A stretch of DNA of 64,000 nt from an uncultured Alphaproteobacteria bacterium (GTDB lineage Bacteria > Pseudomonadota > Alphaproteobacteria > Rhizobiales > Beijerinckiaceae): positions 124,001 to 188,000 of the forward strand of contig CALKHP010000050.1 in assembly GCA_937988775.1 (NCBI GenBank), in the 5' to 3' direction. Below, piece after piece: positions 25,543-33,824 of the stretch (position 1 is the stretch's first letter; each line of letters opens with the position of its first letter). The notes beneath the pieces were generated by a model that searched no databases, was not told where the DNA came from, and worked only from the letters and a program-made list of their open reading frames with translations. Both the position numbers and the translations under genes were made by a program.

Positions 25543-26733
25543 ATGCACGATTTCCAGATTTCCCGCCGTCATATGCTGGCCGGCATGGCCGGCACCGCGA
25601 CGCTCGGCCTTGGCGGCACCGCCTTCGCCCAGGTGCCGGCGCTGCCGACCTCCCCGGTTTCGCTCAACATCGTCGATGCCGCCGGCAACCTCGCCCTGAC
25701 CCAGCCGGCATTCGAAGCCTATCGCAAGGCCAACCCGAAGCTGGTCTCGCGGATGACCTACACCAAGGCGCCGGCCCCGGAACTGCCCGGCAAGATCAAG
25801 GCGCAGCAGGACGCCAAGCGCATCGATATCGACGCCGTATTGACCGGCATCGACGTGCTTTCGGCCGGTGTCGAGCAGAAGCTGTGGCAGCCCCTCTTCC
25901 CGGGCCTGCAATCGAAACTGCCGGTCCTGAAGGATATCCTGCTTCCCGAAGCGCTGCGCATGCAGGGCCAGGCGGAAAACCAGGCGGTGTGCATCAGCTA
26001 TTGCCCGGCCGGGCCGATCTTCGAGTACATGCCCGACAAGGTCAAAAAGGTGCCGACCACGGCCGAGGAACTGCTCGCCTGGGCCAAGGAAAACCCGAAC
26101 AAGTTCATCTATGCCCGCCCGGCCAATTCCGGCCCCGGCCGCGCGCTGCTGATGGGCATGCCGTATATTCTCGGCGATTCCGATCCGCAGGATCCGGTCA
26201 AGGGCTGGGACAAGACCTGGGCCTTCCTCAAGGAACTCGACAAATACATCGAGTATTACCCTTCCGGCACGACGCCGACCTTCAAGGAGCTTGGCGACGG
26301 CACGCGCAGCATGGTCGCCTCGCATGCCGGCTGGGATATCAACCCGCGCGCGCTCGGCATCGTGCCGAAGGAAGCCAAGATCTTCACGCTGAAGGGCTTC
26401 CACTGGGTGATGGACGCGCATTACATCGCCATCCCGGCCGGTCTCGCCCCCGAGAAGCTCGCCGTGCTGCTCGACCTGATCAGCTACATGATGACGCCGG
26501 CTGCCCAGGCCGTGACCTACGATGCCGGCTATTTCTATCCCGGCCCCTCGGTCAAGAACGTGCCGCTCTCCATGGCGCCGGAAGAGAGCCAGAAGATCAT
26601 CAAGGAATACGGCCGGCCGGAATATGACAGCCTGATCGCCGACAATCCCAAGGAAGTGCCGCTGCCGCCCGCCAAGCTGGTGGTCGCGCTCAGGCGCTGG
26701 GATGAGGAAGTCGGCGCCCGGAAGTCGAAATAA
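25543..26733 (+). CDS. ABC transporter substrate-binding protein (second of a tandem pair)
   Basis: 396 aa, with the same Tat-type start (SRRHMLAGMAGTATLGLGG) and long blocks identical to the preceding gene (TGIDVLSAGVEQKLW, EYMPDKVKKVPTTAEELLAW, GWDINPRALGIVPKEAK). It is clearly a tandem duplication followed by divergence. ATG 25543 follows GGAG by 7 nt; GTG 25537 is in frame and possible. It feeds the ATPase and permeases that follow. Confidence 0.9.
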   Translation: MHDFQISRRHMLAGMAGTATLGLGGTAFAQVPALPTSPVSLNIVDAAGNLALTQPAFEAYRKANPKLVSRMTYTKAPAPELPGKIKAQQDAKRIDIDAVLTGIDVLSAGVEQKLWQPLFPGLQSKLPVLKDILLPEALRMQGQAENQAVCISYCPAGPIFEYMPDKVKKVPTTAEELLAWAKENPNKFIYARPANSGPGRALLMGMPYILGDSDPQDPVKGWDKTWAFLKELDKYIEYYPSGTTPTFKELGDGTRSMVASHAGWDINPRALGIVPKEAKIFTLKGFHWVMDAHYIAIPAGLAPEKLAVLLDLISYMMTPAAQAVTYDAGYFYPGPSVKNVPLSMAPEESQKIIKEYGRPEYDSLIADNPKEVPLPPAKLVVALRRWDEEVGARKSK

Positions 26734-26762
26734 CGCTGACCAGACGGAAAGGATGAGCGCCG

Positions 26763-27830
26763 ATGGCCATCGCCTCACGCGAATTCAATGAACTGAGGCT
26801 GGACGAGGTCAGCCGGAAATTCGGCAACCTCAATGCGCTCAACGGCGTGAACCTGACGATCCGGCGGGGCGAGTTCATCGCCCTGCTCGGCCCGTCGGGC
26901 TGCGGCAAATCCACCGCCCTCAACTGCCTCGCCGGGCTGCTGCAACTGACCAGCGGCAGCATCTGGCTCGATGACAAGCGCATCGACCTGCTGCGGCCGG
27001 AAGAGCGCAGCTTCGGCATGGTGTTCCAGAACTATGCCCTGTTCCCGCACATGAACGTGCGCAAGAATATCGGCTTCGGCCTCAAGATGAAGGGCGAGAC
27101 CAAGGCCAACACCGAACGCAAGATCGACGAGGCGCTGGCGCTCGTCAGGCTTGGCGCGCAAGGCGAGAAACTGCCCGGCCAGCTTTCCGGCGGCCAGCAG
27201 CAGCGCGTCGCCATCGCGCGCGCCATCGCCATCGAGCCGCCGCTGGTGCTGATGGACGAGCCGCTGTCCAATCTAGATGCCAAGCTCAGGCTCGAGATGC
27301 GCGCGGAAATCCGCCGCATCCACACCATGCTGGGCGCGACCACCATCTATGTCACGCACGATCAGGACGAGGCGCTCTCGCTCGCCGACCGCATCGTGGT
27401 GATGAGCGACGGCCAGGTGCGGCAGGTCGGCACGCCGGAGGAGCTTTACGCCCGGCCGAGCCGCGCCGATGTCGCCGAGTTCATGGGCTACCGCAACCTG
27501 ATCCGCGCCACCGCCTCGGCCCGGCCCGACGGGCAGATGGCGATCATGGTCGGCGGCACGCCGGTCACCGGCCATGCCATCAACGTGGTCGCGGGTGCGC
27601 CGGCGGTTGCCGCCATTCGCCCGGACGATCTCAGCCCGCATCCGGAAGGCGCGATCATCGCCACCGTCGAGAGCGCGGAATATCGCGGCCGCGACTTCTA
27701 CGGCATCGCCAAGATGGAGAGCGGCCAGGAGCTTTACTTCCGCTCCGAGGACAAGGTCTCGCAGGGCGAGACACTCAAGCTCGGCGCCGATCCGCGCCGC
27801 GTGCTGATCTATGCGGAGACGGCTGCGTGA
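26763..27830 (+). CDS. ABC transporter ATP-binding protein (PotA/FbpC-type, with TOBE domain)
   Basis: 355 aa. Walker A GPSGCGKST, Q-loop FQNYALFPHMN, signature LSGGQQQRVAIARAIAIE, Walker B LMDEPLSNLDAKLR. The C-terminal third (from about 240) is the regulatory TOBE region typical of polyamine, iron and maltose importer ATPases. Its stop overlaps the start of the first permease gene by 4 nt. Confidence 0.95.
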   Translation: MAIASREFNELRLDEVSRKFGNLNALNGVNLTIRRGEFIALLGPSGCGKSTALNCLAGLLQLTSGSIWLDDKRIDLLRPEERSFGMVFQNYALFPHMNVRKNIGFGLKMKGETKANTERKIDEALALVRLGAQGEKLPGQLSGGQQQRVAIARAIAIEPPLVLMDEPLSNLDAKLRLEMRAEIRRIHTMLGATTIYVTHDQDEALSLADRIVVMSDGQVRQVGTPEELYARPSRADVAEFMGYRNLIRATASARPDGQMAIMVGGTPVTGHAINVVAGAPAVAAIRPDDLSPHPEGAIIATVESAEYRGRDFYGIAKMESGQELYFRSEDKVSQGETLKLGADPRRVLIYAETAA

Positions 27831-28762
27831 ACGCCCTGACCGACACTTTCGAGGATGGACGCCGCGCCGCGTCCACCCAGAAGCGGCCGTTGCGGATGCG
27901 GCTGGCGCAACGCGGCTTTGACGGCGTGACGCTGCTGATGCTGCCGGCGGTCCTGTTCGTCATCCTGCTGTTCGTCTATCCGTTCATGTATGGGCTGTTC
28001 CTGTCCTTCGAGCCGAAGAAAATGGCGACGGAGGGCATTTTCGCCAATTACATCACCTTCTTCAACGATCCCTTCCTGTTCGATACGATCTGGAAGACGC
28101 TGCGCCTCGCGGTGCCGGTCAGCATCCTCAACGTGGCGCTGTCGATCCCGATCGCCATGCGCGTCAGGCTGATGCGCCGGCAGCGGCTGCTGACCACGAT
28201 CCTCGTCATCCCGATCACGCTCGGCACCGTGCTGATCGCGGAAGGGCTGCTGAACTATCTCGGGCCGCAGGGCTGGCTGAACCGCACGCTGATCACGTTC
28301 CATTTGATCGATGGGCCGATCCGGCTGGTGCATAACTATGCCGGCGTGTTCCTGTCGCTGCTGATTTCCGGATTCCCGTTCACATTCCTTCTGACGCTGT
28401 CCTATGTCACCGGCATCGATCCGTCGCTGGAGCAGGCCGCCTCGACGCTTGGCGCCAATGCGCGCGCCCGCTTCCGCTACGTCATCCTGCCCCTGCTCGC
28501 GCAAGGACTGGCGATCGCGTTCTGCCTGACCTTCGTGCAGATGTTCTCGGTGTTCCCGTCCGCCGTGCTGCTCGGCGAACCGGCAGGGTCCACGCGCGTC
28601 ATCTCGATCGCGGCCTATGTCGCGGCCTTCGAGGAATACGATTACTCGATGGCCTCGGCGATCGCGATGATCATGGGCTTCGTCCAGCTTCTCATCGTCG
28701 TGCTGATCCTGGCCTCGCGGCATATCTTCTACCGCGGCCCGGCCGGCGGCGCGAAAGGGTAA
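27827..28762 (+). CDS. ABC transporter permease (PotB-like)
   Basis: 311-aa inner-membrane protein with six predicted transmembrane helices (for example FDGVTLLMLPAVLFVILLFV). The EAA-type loop is EQAASTLGANARARFRYVIL. It begins with GTG overlapping the ATPase stop. It partners with the next permease. Confidence 0.92.
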   Translation: MNALTDTFEDGRRAASTQKRPLRMRLAQRGFDGVTLLMLPAVLFVILLFVYPFMYGLFLSFEPKKMATEGIFANYITFFNDPFLFDTIWKTLRLAVPVSILNVALSIPIAMRVRLMRRQRLLTTILVIPITLGTVLIAEGLLNYLGPQGWLNRTLITFHLIDGPIRLVHNYAGVFLSLLISGFPFTFLLTLSYVTGIDPSLEQAASTLGANARARFRYVILPLLAQGLAIAFCLTFVQMFSVFPSAVLLGEPAGSTRVISIAAYVAAFEEYDYSMASAIAMIMGFVQLLIVVLILASRHIFYRGPAGGAKG

Positions 28763-28766
28763 TATC

Positions 28767-29609
28767 ATGACGCAGCACCAACCGGCCTCGGAGAAGCTCT
28801 GGTCCACGGTCATCTGGGTCCTGGTGATCTTCTTCGTCATCAATCTGTTCGCGATGATCGCCAGCGTGGTGGTCTCGTCCTTCGGCACGCGCTGGCTCGG
28901 CACCTGGCTGCCGGCCGGCTTGACCACGCGCTGGTATTCCTCGGCCTGGGACGAGTTCCAGCTCGGCGAGGTGCTGATCGTCACCTTCCAGGTCGTGGGC
29001 GCGGTGGTGTTCTTCTGCGGCGTGCTCGGCGTGCCGGCGGCCTATGCACTGGCGCGCCGGGATTTTCCGGGCAAGAACATCGTCATGCTGCTGCTGCTGC
29101 TGCCGATGATGGCGCCGCCGATCACCTTCGGCATCCCGCTGGCGACGGTGCTGTACCAGACCGGCTTCGGCGGCACGCTCTCGGGCGTGATCCTCGCCAA
29201 CCTGGTGCCGACCGTGCCGTTCGTGGTGCTGATCATGATCCCGTTCATCGAGCAGATCGACGAGCGCGTCGAGGCGGCGGCGCGCGTGTTCGGCGCCGGC
29301 ACATGGTCGCTGTTCCGCTACATCCTGCTGCCGATGCTGGCGCCGGGCATCCTGGCGGCGCTGCTGCTCGTGCTGGTGCGGACCATCGCGATGTTCGAGC
29401 TGACCTTCTTCACCGCCGGCCCCGCCAACCAGACGCTGGTCGTGGCGCTATACTACGCCGTCAATGCCGCCGGCGTGCGCGCCGTGCAATCGATCGACGC
29501 GATGGCCGTGGTCTATATGGTGACGACGCTGGTCTGGCTGCTGATCGCGCTGCGCTTCGTCAACCCGACGCAGATCGTGGCGCGCGCCAAGCGCTCCGAC
29601 GCGCACTGA
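28767..29609 (+). CDS. ABC transporter permease (PotC-like)
   Basis: 280-aa second channel subunit. It has six helices and an EAA-type loop (EAAARVFGAGTWSLFRYILL). It starts 4 nt after the stop of the first permease gene and ends the cassette. A strong bidirectional hairpin follows. Confidence 0.92.
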   Translation: MTQHQPASEKLWSTVIWVLVIFFVINLFAMIASVVVSSFGTRWLGTWLPAGLTTRWYSSAWDEFQLGEVLIVTFQVVGAVVFFCGVLGVPAAYALARRDFPGKNIVMLLLLLPMMAPPITFGIPLATVLYQTGFGGTLSGVILANLVPTVPFVVLIMIPFIEQIDERVEAAARVFGAGTWSLFRYILLPMLAPGILAALLLVLVRTIAMFELTFFTAGPANQTLVVALYYAVNAAGVRAVQSIDAMAVVYMVTTLVWLLIALRFVNPTQIVARAKRSDAH

Positions 29610-29619
29610 CCGGAACGGC

Positions 29620-29646
29620 AAACCGCGCCGGGGAAGCTCCGGCGCG
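29620..29646. terminator. Bidirectional stem-loop terminator candidate
   Basis: ACCGCGCCGG (29620-29629) pairs perfectly with CCGGCGCGGT (29637-29646), a 10-bp GC stem with a 7-nt loop. It lies between the convergent permease gene (ending 29609) and the small secreted-protein gene (ending 29674), so it could serve both directions. The U-tract is absent. Confidence 0.6.
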
Positions 29647-29673
29647 GTCAGCGGGTTGGCAAAATCCGGTCGC

Positions 29674-29967
29674 TCAGTAAGCCGGGCGGCAGACCCGGGC
29701 GCGGCCGACATAGTTGCCCCATGCGTCGAACTGCGCTTCGCGGACACACACCACGTCATCCGCGTAGGCGGCCGAGGTGCCAGCGACAAGCGCCGCGCCG
29801 ACCAGGCCGAGGGCGAGACCGGCGCCAATGGGAGCGCGCCAGCCATGGTGGCCATGCTTGTGGAAGGGCTTGGCCTGGGCGGTGCCGGCGGCGGCGGCAA
29901 GCGCCGCGACCAGAACGGCAGTACCGATGGTCTTCTTGACGAGCGAGGTTCCAGCGATCTTGACCAT
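29674..29967 (-). CDS. Small secreted or membrane-associated protein, unknown function
   Basis: 97 aa from ATG 29967. A hydrophobic signal-like segment (IGTAVLVAALAAAAGTAQA) is followed by a His-rich patch (KPFHKHGHHGW) and a second Gly/Ala-rich hydrophobic stretch. The tail is short, with two cysteines (VCVREAQFDAWGNYVGRARVC). Small proteins with this REAxxDxWGNxVxRxRxC-type tail occur in Hyphomicrobiales as uncharacterised envelope proteins. Function unknown. Confidence 0.7.
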   Translation of the reverse strand: MVKIAGTSLVKKTIGTAVLVAALAAAAGTAQAKPFHKHGHHGWRAPIGAGLALGLVGAALVAGTSAAYADDVVCVREAQFDAWGNYVGRARVCRPAY

Positions 29968-30057
29968 GACGTTTCTCCGACTTTGCGAAGCGGCGGCCAA
30001 CCCGCCGTTCTGGTCATGGGTCGCGGGGAACCGCAAAATGGTTCATGGCCGCGACGA

Positions 30058-30369
30058 TTATTTTCGGCGTTCCCTGAGCGCTGCAACCGCGGCATCGTGA
30101 GATGAGAACGGCCCAAGCGTCGGAATGCCCGCGCTGTCGAGCGCCCACCACCCCGGCGCGACGCGGGCATGGGCTGCCCGGTCCTCGCTCAGGTTCTCGA
30201 CGACCAGTTCCTCGGTGGAGGCCTCCTCCGAGACGGGCTTGTCGCGGGCGGGCTTGTCGGCGCCCGGCGACCGCCGCAGGATCGAGGGCGTATCGCTCGC
30301 CGGAAAACTGTCCTGCAACTCGCTGTTGAGCCGCTCGTCCTTGGACGTGCCGCGTGTTTGCCGTGTCAT
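30058..30369 (-). CDS. Conserved hypothetical protein with DSFPASD motif, 103 aa
   Basis: The N-terminal ELQDSFPASDTPSI motif marks a small family common in Alphaproteobacteria and often found near stress genes. The C-terminal half (GWWALDSAGIPTLGPFSSHDAAVAAL) reads as a separate small module. There is no signal peptide and it is hydrophilic. Function unknown; a general stress role is only inferred from where such proteins are usually found. Confidence 0.7.
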   Translation of the reverse strand: MTRQTRGTSKDERLNSELQDSFPASDTPSILRRSPGADKPARDKPVSEEASTEELVVENLSEDRAAHARVAPGWWALDSAGIPTLGPFSSHDAAVAALRERRK

Positions 30370-30519
30370 TGCCTGCTCCGATCATCGCTGTTTCGGAAGA
30401 AACGGCCGGCCCGGGCGATCTGTTCCGCCATGGAACCGTATCAGGCGGGCGCGGTTGATTTCCGCCGGCGCTATCCGGCGCGCAACCGCTGCCGGCCGCG
30501 CCCCTCGAAGGAGGCAACG

Positions 30520-30705
30520 ATGCGAAAGATGCAGAAAATCATGCTGGTTACCGCATTCGCGATGGCGCTTGGCGCTTGCGCGAGCGAGCCCGAACCCACC
30601 ATCACGACGACCCGGACCACCGTCACCACGACCGCGCCGGCATCGGTCTCCGGGGCCTGCCAGGCCGTGGATGAGGATGGCAATGCCGTCGCCGTGCCCT
30701 GCTAA
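30520..30705 (+). CDS. Small putative lipoprotein, 61 aa
   Basis: ATG 30520 follows a strong AAGGAGG site (30508-30514). The signal ends in a lipobox (MALGAC) with the Cys at about residue 19. The mature part is a Thr-rich low-complexity stretch and a short GACQAVDEDGNAVAVPC tail with two cysteines. A membrane-anchored lipoprotein of unknown function. It is convergent with the IclR gene. Confidence 0.7.
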   Translation: MRKMQKIMLVTAFAMALGACASEPEPTITTTRTTVTTTAPASVSGACQAVDEDGNAVAVPC

Positions 30706-30746
30706 AGCCGTCAGGGGGTCGGACATCGCCGGCTCGATGATCAGGC

Positions 30747-31640
30747 TCAGGCGCCCGATGGATTGTCACCCACGGGATAGCGCCCTCGGAAACCGAGTTG
30801 CGCCGACATTTTCTCGCCGGCCTGTCTGAGCACGGCCAGATGCGGCGGCGCGCCGTTCTCGGTCACGAAGAGTTGCGGCGTGCCGATCAGGCTGATCGCG
30901 GCGATGCTGTCACCGGTCGCGTCGAAAATCGGCACCGAGGCGGCGGCGACGCCGAGGATGGTGTGCTCGAACACCATCGACCAGCCGCGCAGGCGCGCCT
31001 CGGCGATGTCGCGCGTGAGATCGCCCAAATCGGTGACGGTGTGATCGGTAATGCGTTGCAAGCCGCGCTTGCGCATGGCGGCCATCCGCTCGGGGCGTCC
31101 GAAAGCCAGGGCGATGATGCCCTGTGACGTGGCGTGAAACGGGTATTCCGTGCCGATCCTGACCGAGAGCTCGATCGCCGAAGGGCCGAGCGCCGAGCGC
31201 AGAATCACCGTCCTGTCCTGCAGGAAGCCGGCGAGGTTGATCGTCATGCCGGTGTCATCGCGCAACTGGCGCATGATCGGATCCGATATCTTGAGAATAT
31301 CGATGCGATTCGAGGCCATTTGCCCCAGCACGTGCAACCGGACCCCGAGCGTGTAGCGCGCCGTATTCGGGTCCTGGTTGAGCATGTGGTGCTCGACGAG
31401 CGTCTTGAGGTGGCGAAACACCGACGGCTTGGTCAGGCCGAGTTGGCGCGCGATCTCGGTGACGCTGACCGGTTCAGGGGCGGCCGCGACCGCCTCGAGC
31501 ACATTCAGGGCGACCTGGACGGATTTCACGCCAGAAGCGGCTTTTTCGCCTGGCGGGCTTTCTTGGCCTGACATCCCCACCTTCCCGTTCCGCGACATCG
31601 GCATTGGCGCTGGCATTTCTGGCTCGCCGATGCTTGACAA
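30747..31640 (-). CDS. IclR-family transcriptional regulator
   Basis: 297 aa. The winged HTH is VALNVLEAVAAAPEPVSVTE then LGLTKPSVFRHLKTLVEH. The GAF-like effector domain includes ATSQGIIALAFGRPE. It is divergent from hyuA, which it probably controls. The annotated ATG (31640) would abut the -35 of the hyuA promoter; an in-frame ATG at 31574 gives a 275-aa protein closer to the family and is likely the true start. Confidence 0.92.
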   Translation of the reverse strand: MSSIGEPEMPAPMPMSRNGKVGMSGQESPPGEKAASGVKSVQVALNVLEAVAAAPEPVSVTEIARQLGLTKPSVFRHLKTLVEHHMLNQDPNTARYTLGVRLHVLGQMASNRIDILKISDPIMRQLRDDTGMTINLAGFLQDRTVILRSALGPSAIELSVRIGTEYPFHATSQGIIALAFGRPERMAAMRKRGLQRITDHTVTDLGDLTRDIAEARLRGWSMVFEHTILGVAAASVPIFDATGDSIAAISLIGTPQLFVTENGAPPHLAVLRQAGEKMSAQLGFRGRYPVGDNPSGA

Positions 31641-31661
31641 TGTGCCATCTCAATTCATAAT
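31634..31661 (+). promoter_or_regulatory. σ70-type promoter for hyuA
   Basis: TTGACA (31634-31639) matches the -35 consensus exactly. CATAAT (31656-31661) is a good -10 with a 16-bp spacer. It lies 47 nt before the hyuA ATG. Of the promoters I looked for in this window, this is the clearest. Confidence 0.65.
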
Positions 31662-31689
31662 CGCTAACACTGTTTTATACACGCTAACA
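31662..31689. promoter_or_regulatory. Direct repeats, candidate IclR operator
   Basis: CGCTAACA occurs at 31662-31669 and 31682-31689, a 20-bp period (two helical turns) just downstream of the -10 of the hyuA promoter. Between them is the imperfect palindrome TGTTTTATACA. A regulator bound here would block initiation. The IclR product is the obvious candidate; this is inference. Confidence 0.4.
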
Positions 31690-31707
31690 AACAAGGGTAC
31701 AGCGTCG

Positions 31708-33822
31708 ATGTCGCAGTCCACCTCAACACACGCTCGACCGGCGCTTTCCGGCCGCCTCGGCGTCGATATCGGCGGCACCTTTACCGATGTCGTGCTGGAA
31801 ATCGGCGATGCGCTGCACTCGACGAAAGTGCTGACCACATACAACGCTCCTGAGGATGCGATCATCGACGGGCTCCAGCAGGTGTGCCGCAAGGCCGGCG
31901 TCGAGCCGTCCGTGATCAACCAGGTCATCCACGGCACGACGCTCGCCACCAACGCGCTGATCGAGCGGCGCGGCGCCAAGACGGCGCTGATCACCACCGA
32001 GGGGTTTCGCGACGTCATCGAGATGCGGACCGAGAGCCGCTTCGAGCAGTATGACCTGAACCTGAAAATTCCCGAGCCGCTGCTGCCGCGCAACCAGCGC
32101 TACGTCCTCAGCGAGCGTATCAGCGCCAAGGGCCAGGTGCTCAAGCCGCTCGACCGCAAGGCGGTCGAAGCGCTTGCCGAGGAAATCGCGGCGGGGGGCT
32201 ACCAGAGCGTCGCCGTCGGCCTGATCCACTCCTACCTGAACGACACGCACGAGAAGATGGTGCGCGACGTGCTGAGCGCACGCATGCCGGAGGTGATGAT
32301 CTCGCTGTCGTCCGAGGTCTCGCCGCAGATGCGCGAATACGAGCGTTTCAACACGGTCGCGGCCAACGCCTACGTCAAGCCGATGATGAAGAGCTATCTG
32401 TCGCGGCTCGTCCGGCGCCTGAAGGAAGCTGGCGCGGATGGCCCGGTTTTCCTGATGCATTCGGGCGGCGGCATCATCTCGCTCGAGAGCGCGTCGGAAT
32501 TCCCGGTGCGGCTCGTCGAATCCGGGCCGGCGGGCGGTGCGATCTTCGCCGCCCATATCGCGGCGCGTTACGGGCTCGACAAGGTGCTGTCCTTCGACAT
32601 GGGCGGCACGACCGCCAAGATCTGCCTGATCAAGGACCAGGTTCCCAAGACCTCGCGCGTGTTCGAGGTCGCCCGCACCTATCGCTTCAAGAAGGGCTCG
32701 GGCATGCCGATCTCGATTCCCGTCATCGACATGGTGGAGATCGGCGCCGGCGGCGGCTCCCTCGCCCATGTCGATTCGATGCGCCAGATCCGCGTCGGGC
32801 CGGAAAGCGCTGGCTCGGAGCCAGGCCCCGCCTGCTATCAGCGCGGCGGCACGCGCCCGGCCGTCACCGATGCCGATCTCGTGCTCGGCCGCCTCGATCC
32901 GCATGATTTCGCGGGCGGCTCGATCCCGCTGTCGCCGGATGCCTCGCATGACGCGCTTTCCACCCATCTCGGCAAGACACTCGGCCTCGACAGCGCCACG
33001 GCGGCGTTCGGCCTGTCCGAAGTGGTCGACGAGAACATGGCGAACGCCGCGCGCGTGCATGCGGTGGAAAACGGCGAGGACCTCGCCAATTACACGATGA
33101 TCGCCTTCGGTGGCGCCGCCCCGCTGCATGCCGGCCGGCTGTGCGAAAAGCTCGGCATCGACCGGCTGATCGTGCCGCCCGGAGCCGGCGTCGGCTCGGC
33201 GATCGGCTTCCTCAAGGCGCCGTTCAGCTTCGAATCCACGCGCAGCGTCTATATGCGTCTCAACGCATTCGATGCCGGCGTGGTGCGCCAGCTGCTCAGC
33301 GAATTGCGCGACGAATCGACCAATTTCGTGCGCTCCTGCGACGCGCATGCCGCGATCCACGCCGATTACAAGGTCTATATGCGCTATGTCGGCCAGGGTT
33401 GGGAAATCCCGGTCAGCCTGAGCGCCGCCGATGCCGAGAATCCGAACGAAAAGCGGTTCCAGGACCTGTTCGAGGCCGATTACGCGACGCTTTTCGGCCG
33501 GACCGTGCACGGGCTCGACATCGAGATCACGGTGTGGGCGGTCAATGCGACCACTGAGCCCGCCACCGCGGAGAAGGCCGTACCGCTCGCAGCAAAGCGC
33601 GCGGCGCAGTCCGCGGGCACTCGGAAACTCTTCGACACGGCCTCGGAGCAATATCGCGACGCTTCGATCGTGCAGCGCACGGCGCTGGCCGCCGGCGATA
33701 CGGTGAAGGGCCCGGCGGTCGTGACCGAGGCCGAGACGACGATTATCCTGCCGGCCGGGTTCAATGCCGTGAACCGGTCCGACAACTGCCTCGACATCAC
33801 CCGCGACAACGCAGGACACTGA
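31708..33822 (+). CDS. hyuA: Hydantoinase/oxoprolinase family, subunit A (ATPase subunit)
   Basis: 704 aa. The N-terminal actin-like ATP-binding motif is GVDIGGTFTDVVLEIG, and the second phosphate loop is LSFDMGGTTAK. The GAGGGSLAHVD block is characteristic of HyuA. With HyuB it forms ATP-dependent amide hydrolases (5-oxoprolinase, N-methylhydantoinase) or acetone/acetophenone carboxylases. A third small subunit, needed in carboxylases, is absent, which favours hydantoinase or oxoprolinase chemistry. It is followed 2 nt later by hyuB and by a TRAP importer. Confidence 0.92.
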   Translation: MSQSTSTHARPALSGRLGVDIGGTFTDVVLEIGDALHSTKVLTTYNAPEDAIIDGLQQVCRKAGVEPSVINQVIHGTTLATNALIERRGAKTALITTEGFRDVIEMRTESRFEQYDLNLKIPEPLLPRNQRYVLSERISAKGQVLKPLDRKAVEALAEEIAAGGYQSVAVGLIHSYLNDTHEKMVRDVLSARMPEVMISLSSEVSPQMREYERFNTVAANAYVKPMMKSYLSRLVRRLKEAGADGPVFLMHSGGGIISLESASEFPVRLVESGPAGGAIFAAHIAARYGLDKVLSFDMGGTTAKICLIKDQVPKTSRVFEVARTYRFKKGSGMPISIPVIDMVEIGAGGGSLAHVDSMRQIRVGPESAGSEPGPACYQRGGTRPAVTDADLVLGRLDPHDFAGGSIPLSPDASHDALSTHLGKTLGLDSATAAFGLSEVVDENMANAARVHAVENGEDLANYTMIAFGGAAPLHAGRLCEKLGIDRLIVPPGAGVGSAIGFLKAPFSFESTRSVYMRLNAFDAGVVRQLLSELRDESTNFVRSCDAHAAIHADYKVYMRYVGQGWEIPVSLSAADAENPNEKRFQDLFEADYATLFGRTVHGLDIEITVWAVNATTEPATAEKAVPLAAKRAAQSAGTRKLFDTASEQYRDASIVQRTALAAGDTVKGPAVVTEAETTIILPAGFNAVNRSDNCLDITRDNAGH

Positions 33823-33824
33823 TC

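Noticed and set aside
24361..26778. 805-codon open frame antisense to the two binding-protein genes
   Set aside because: It has an internal repeat only because the sense strand contains a tandem gene duplication; no recognisable domain, Asp/His/Arg-rich shadow composition.
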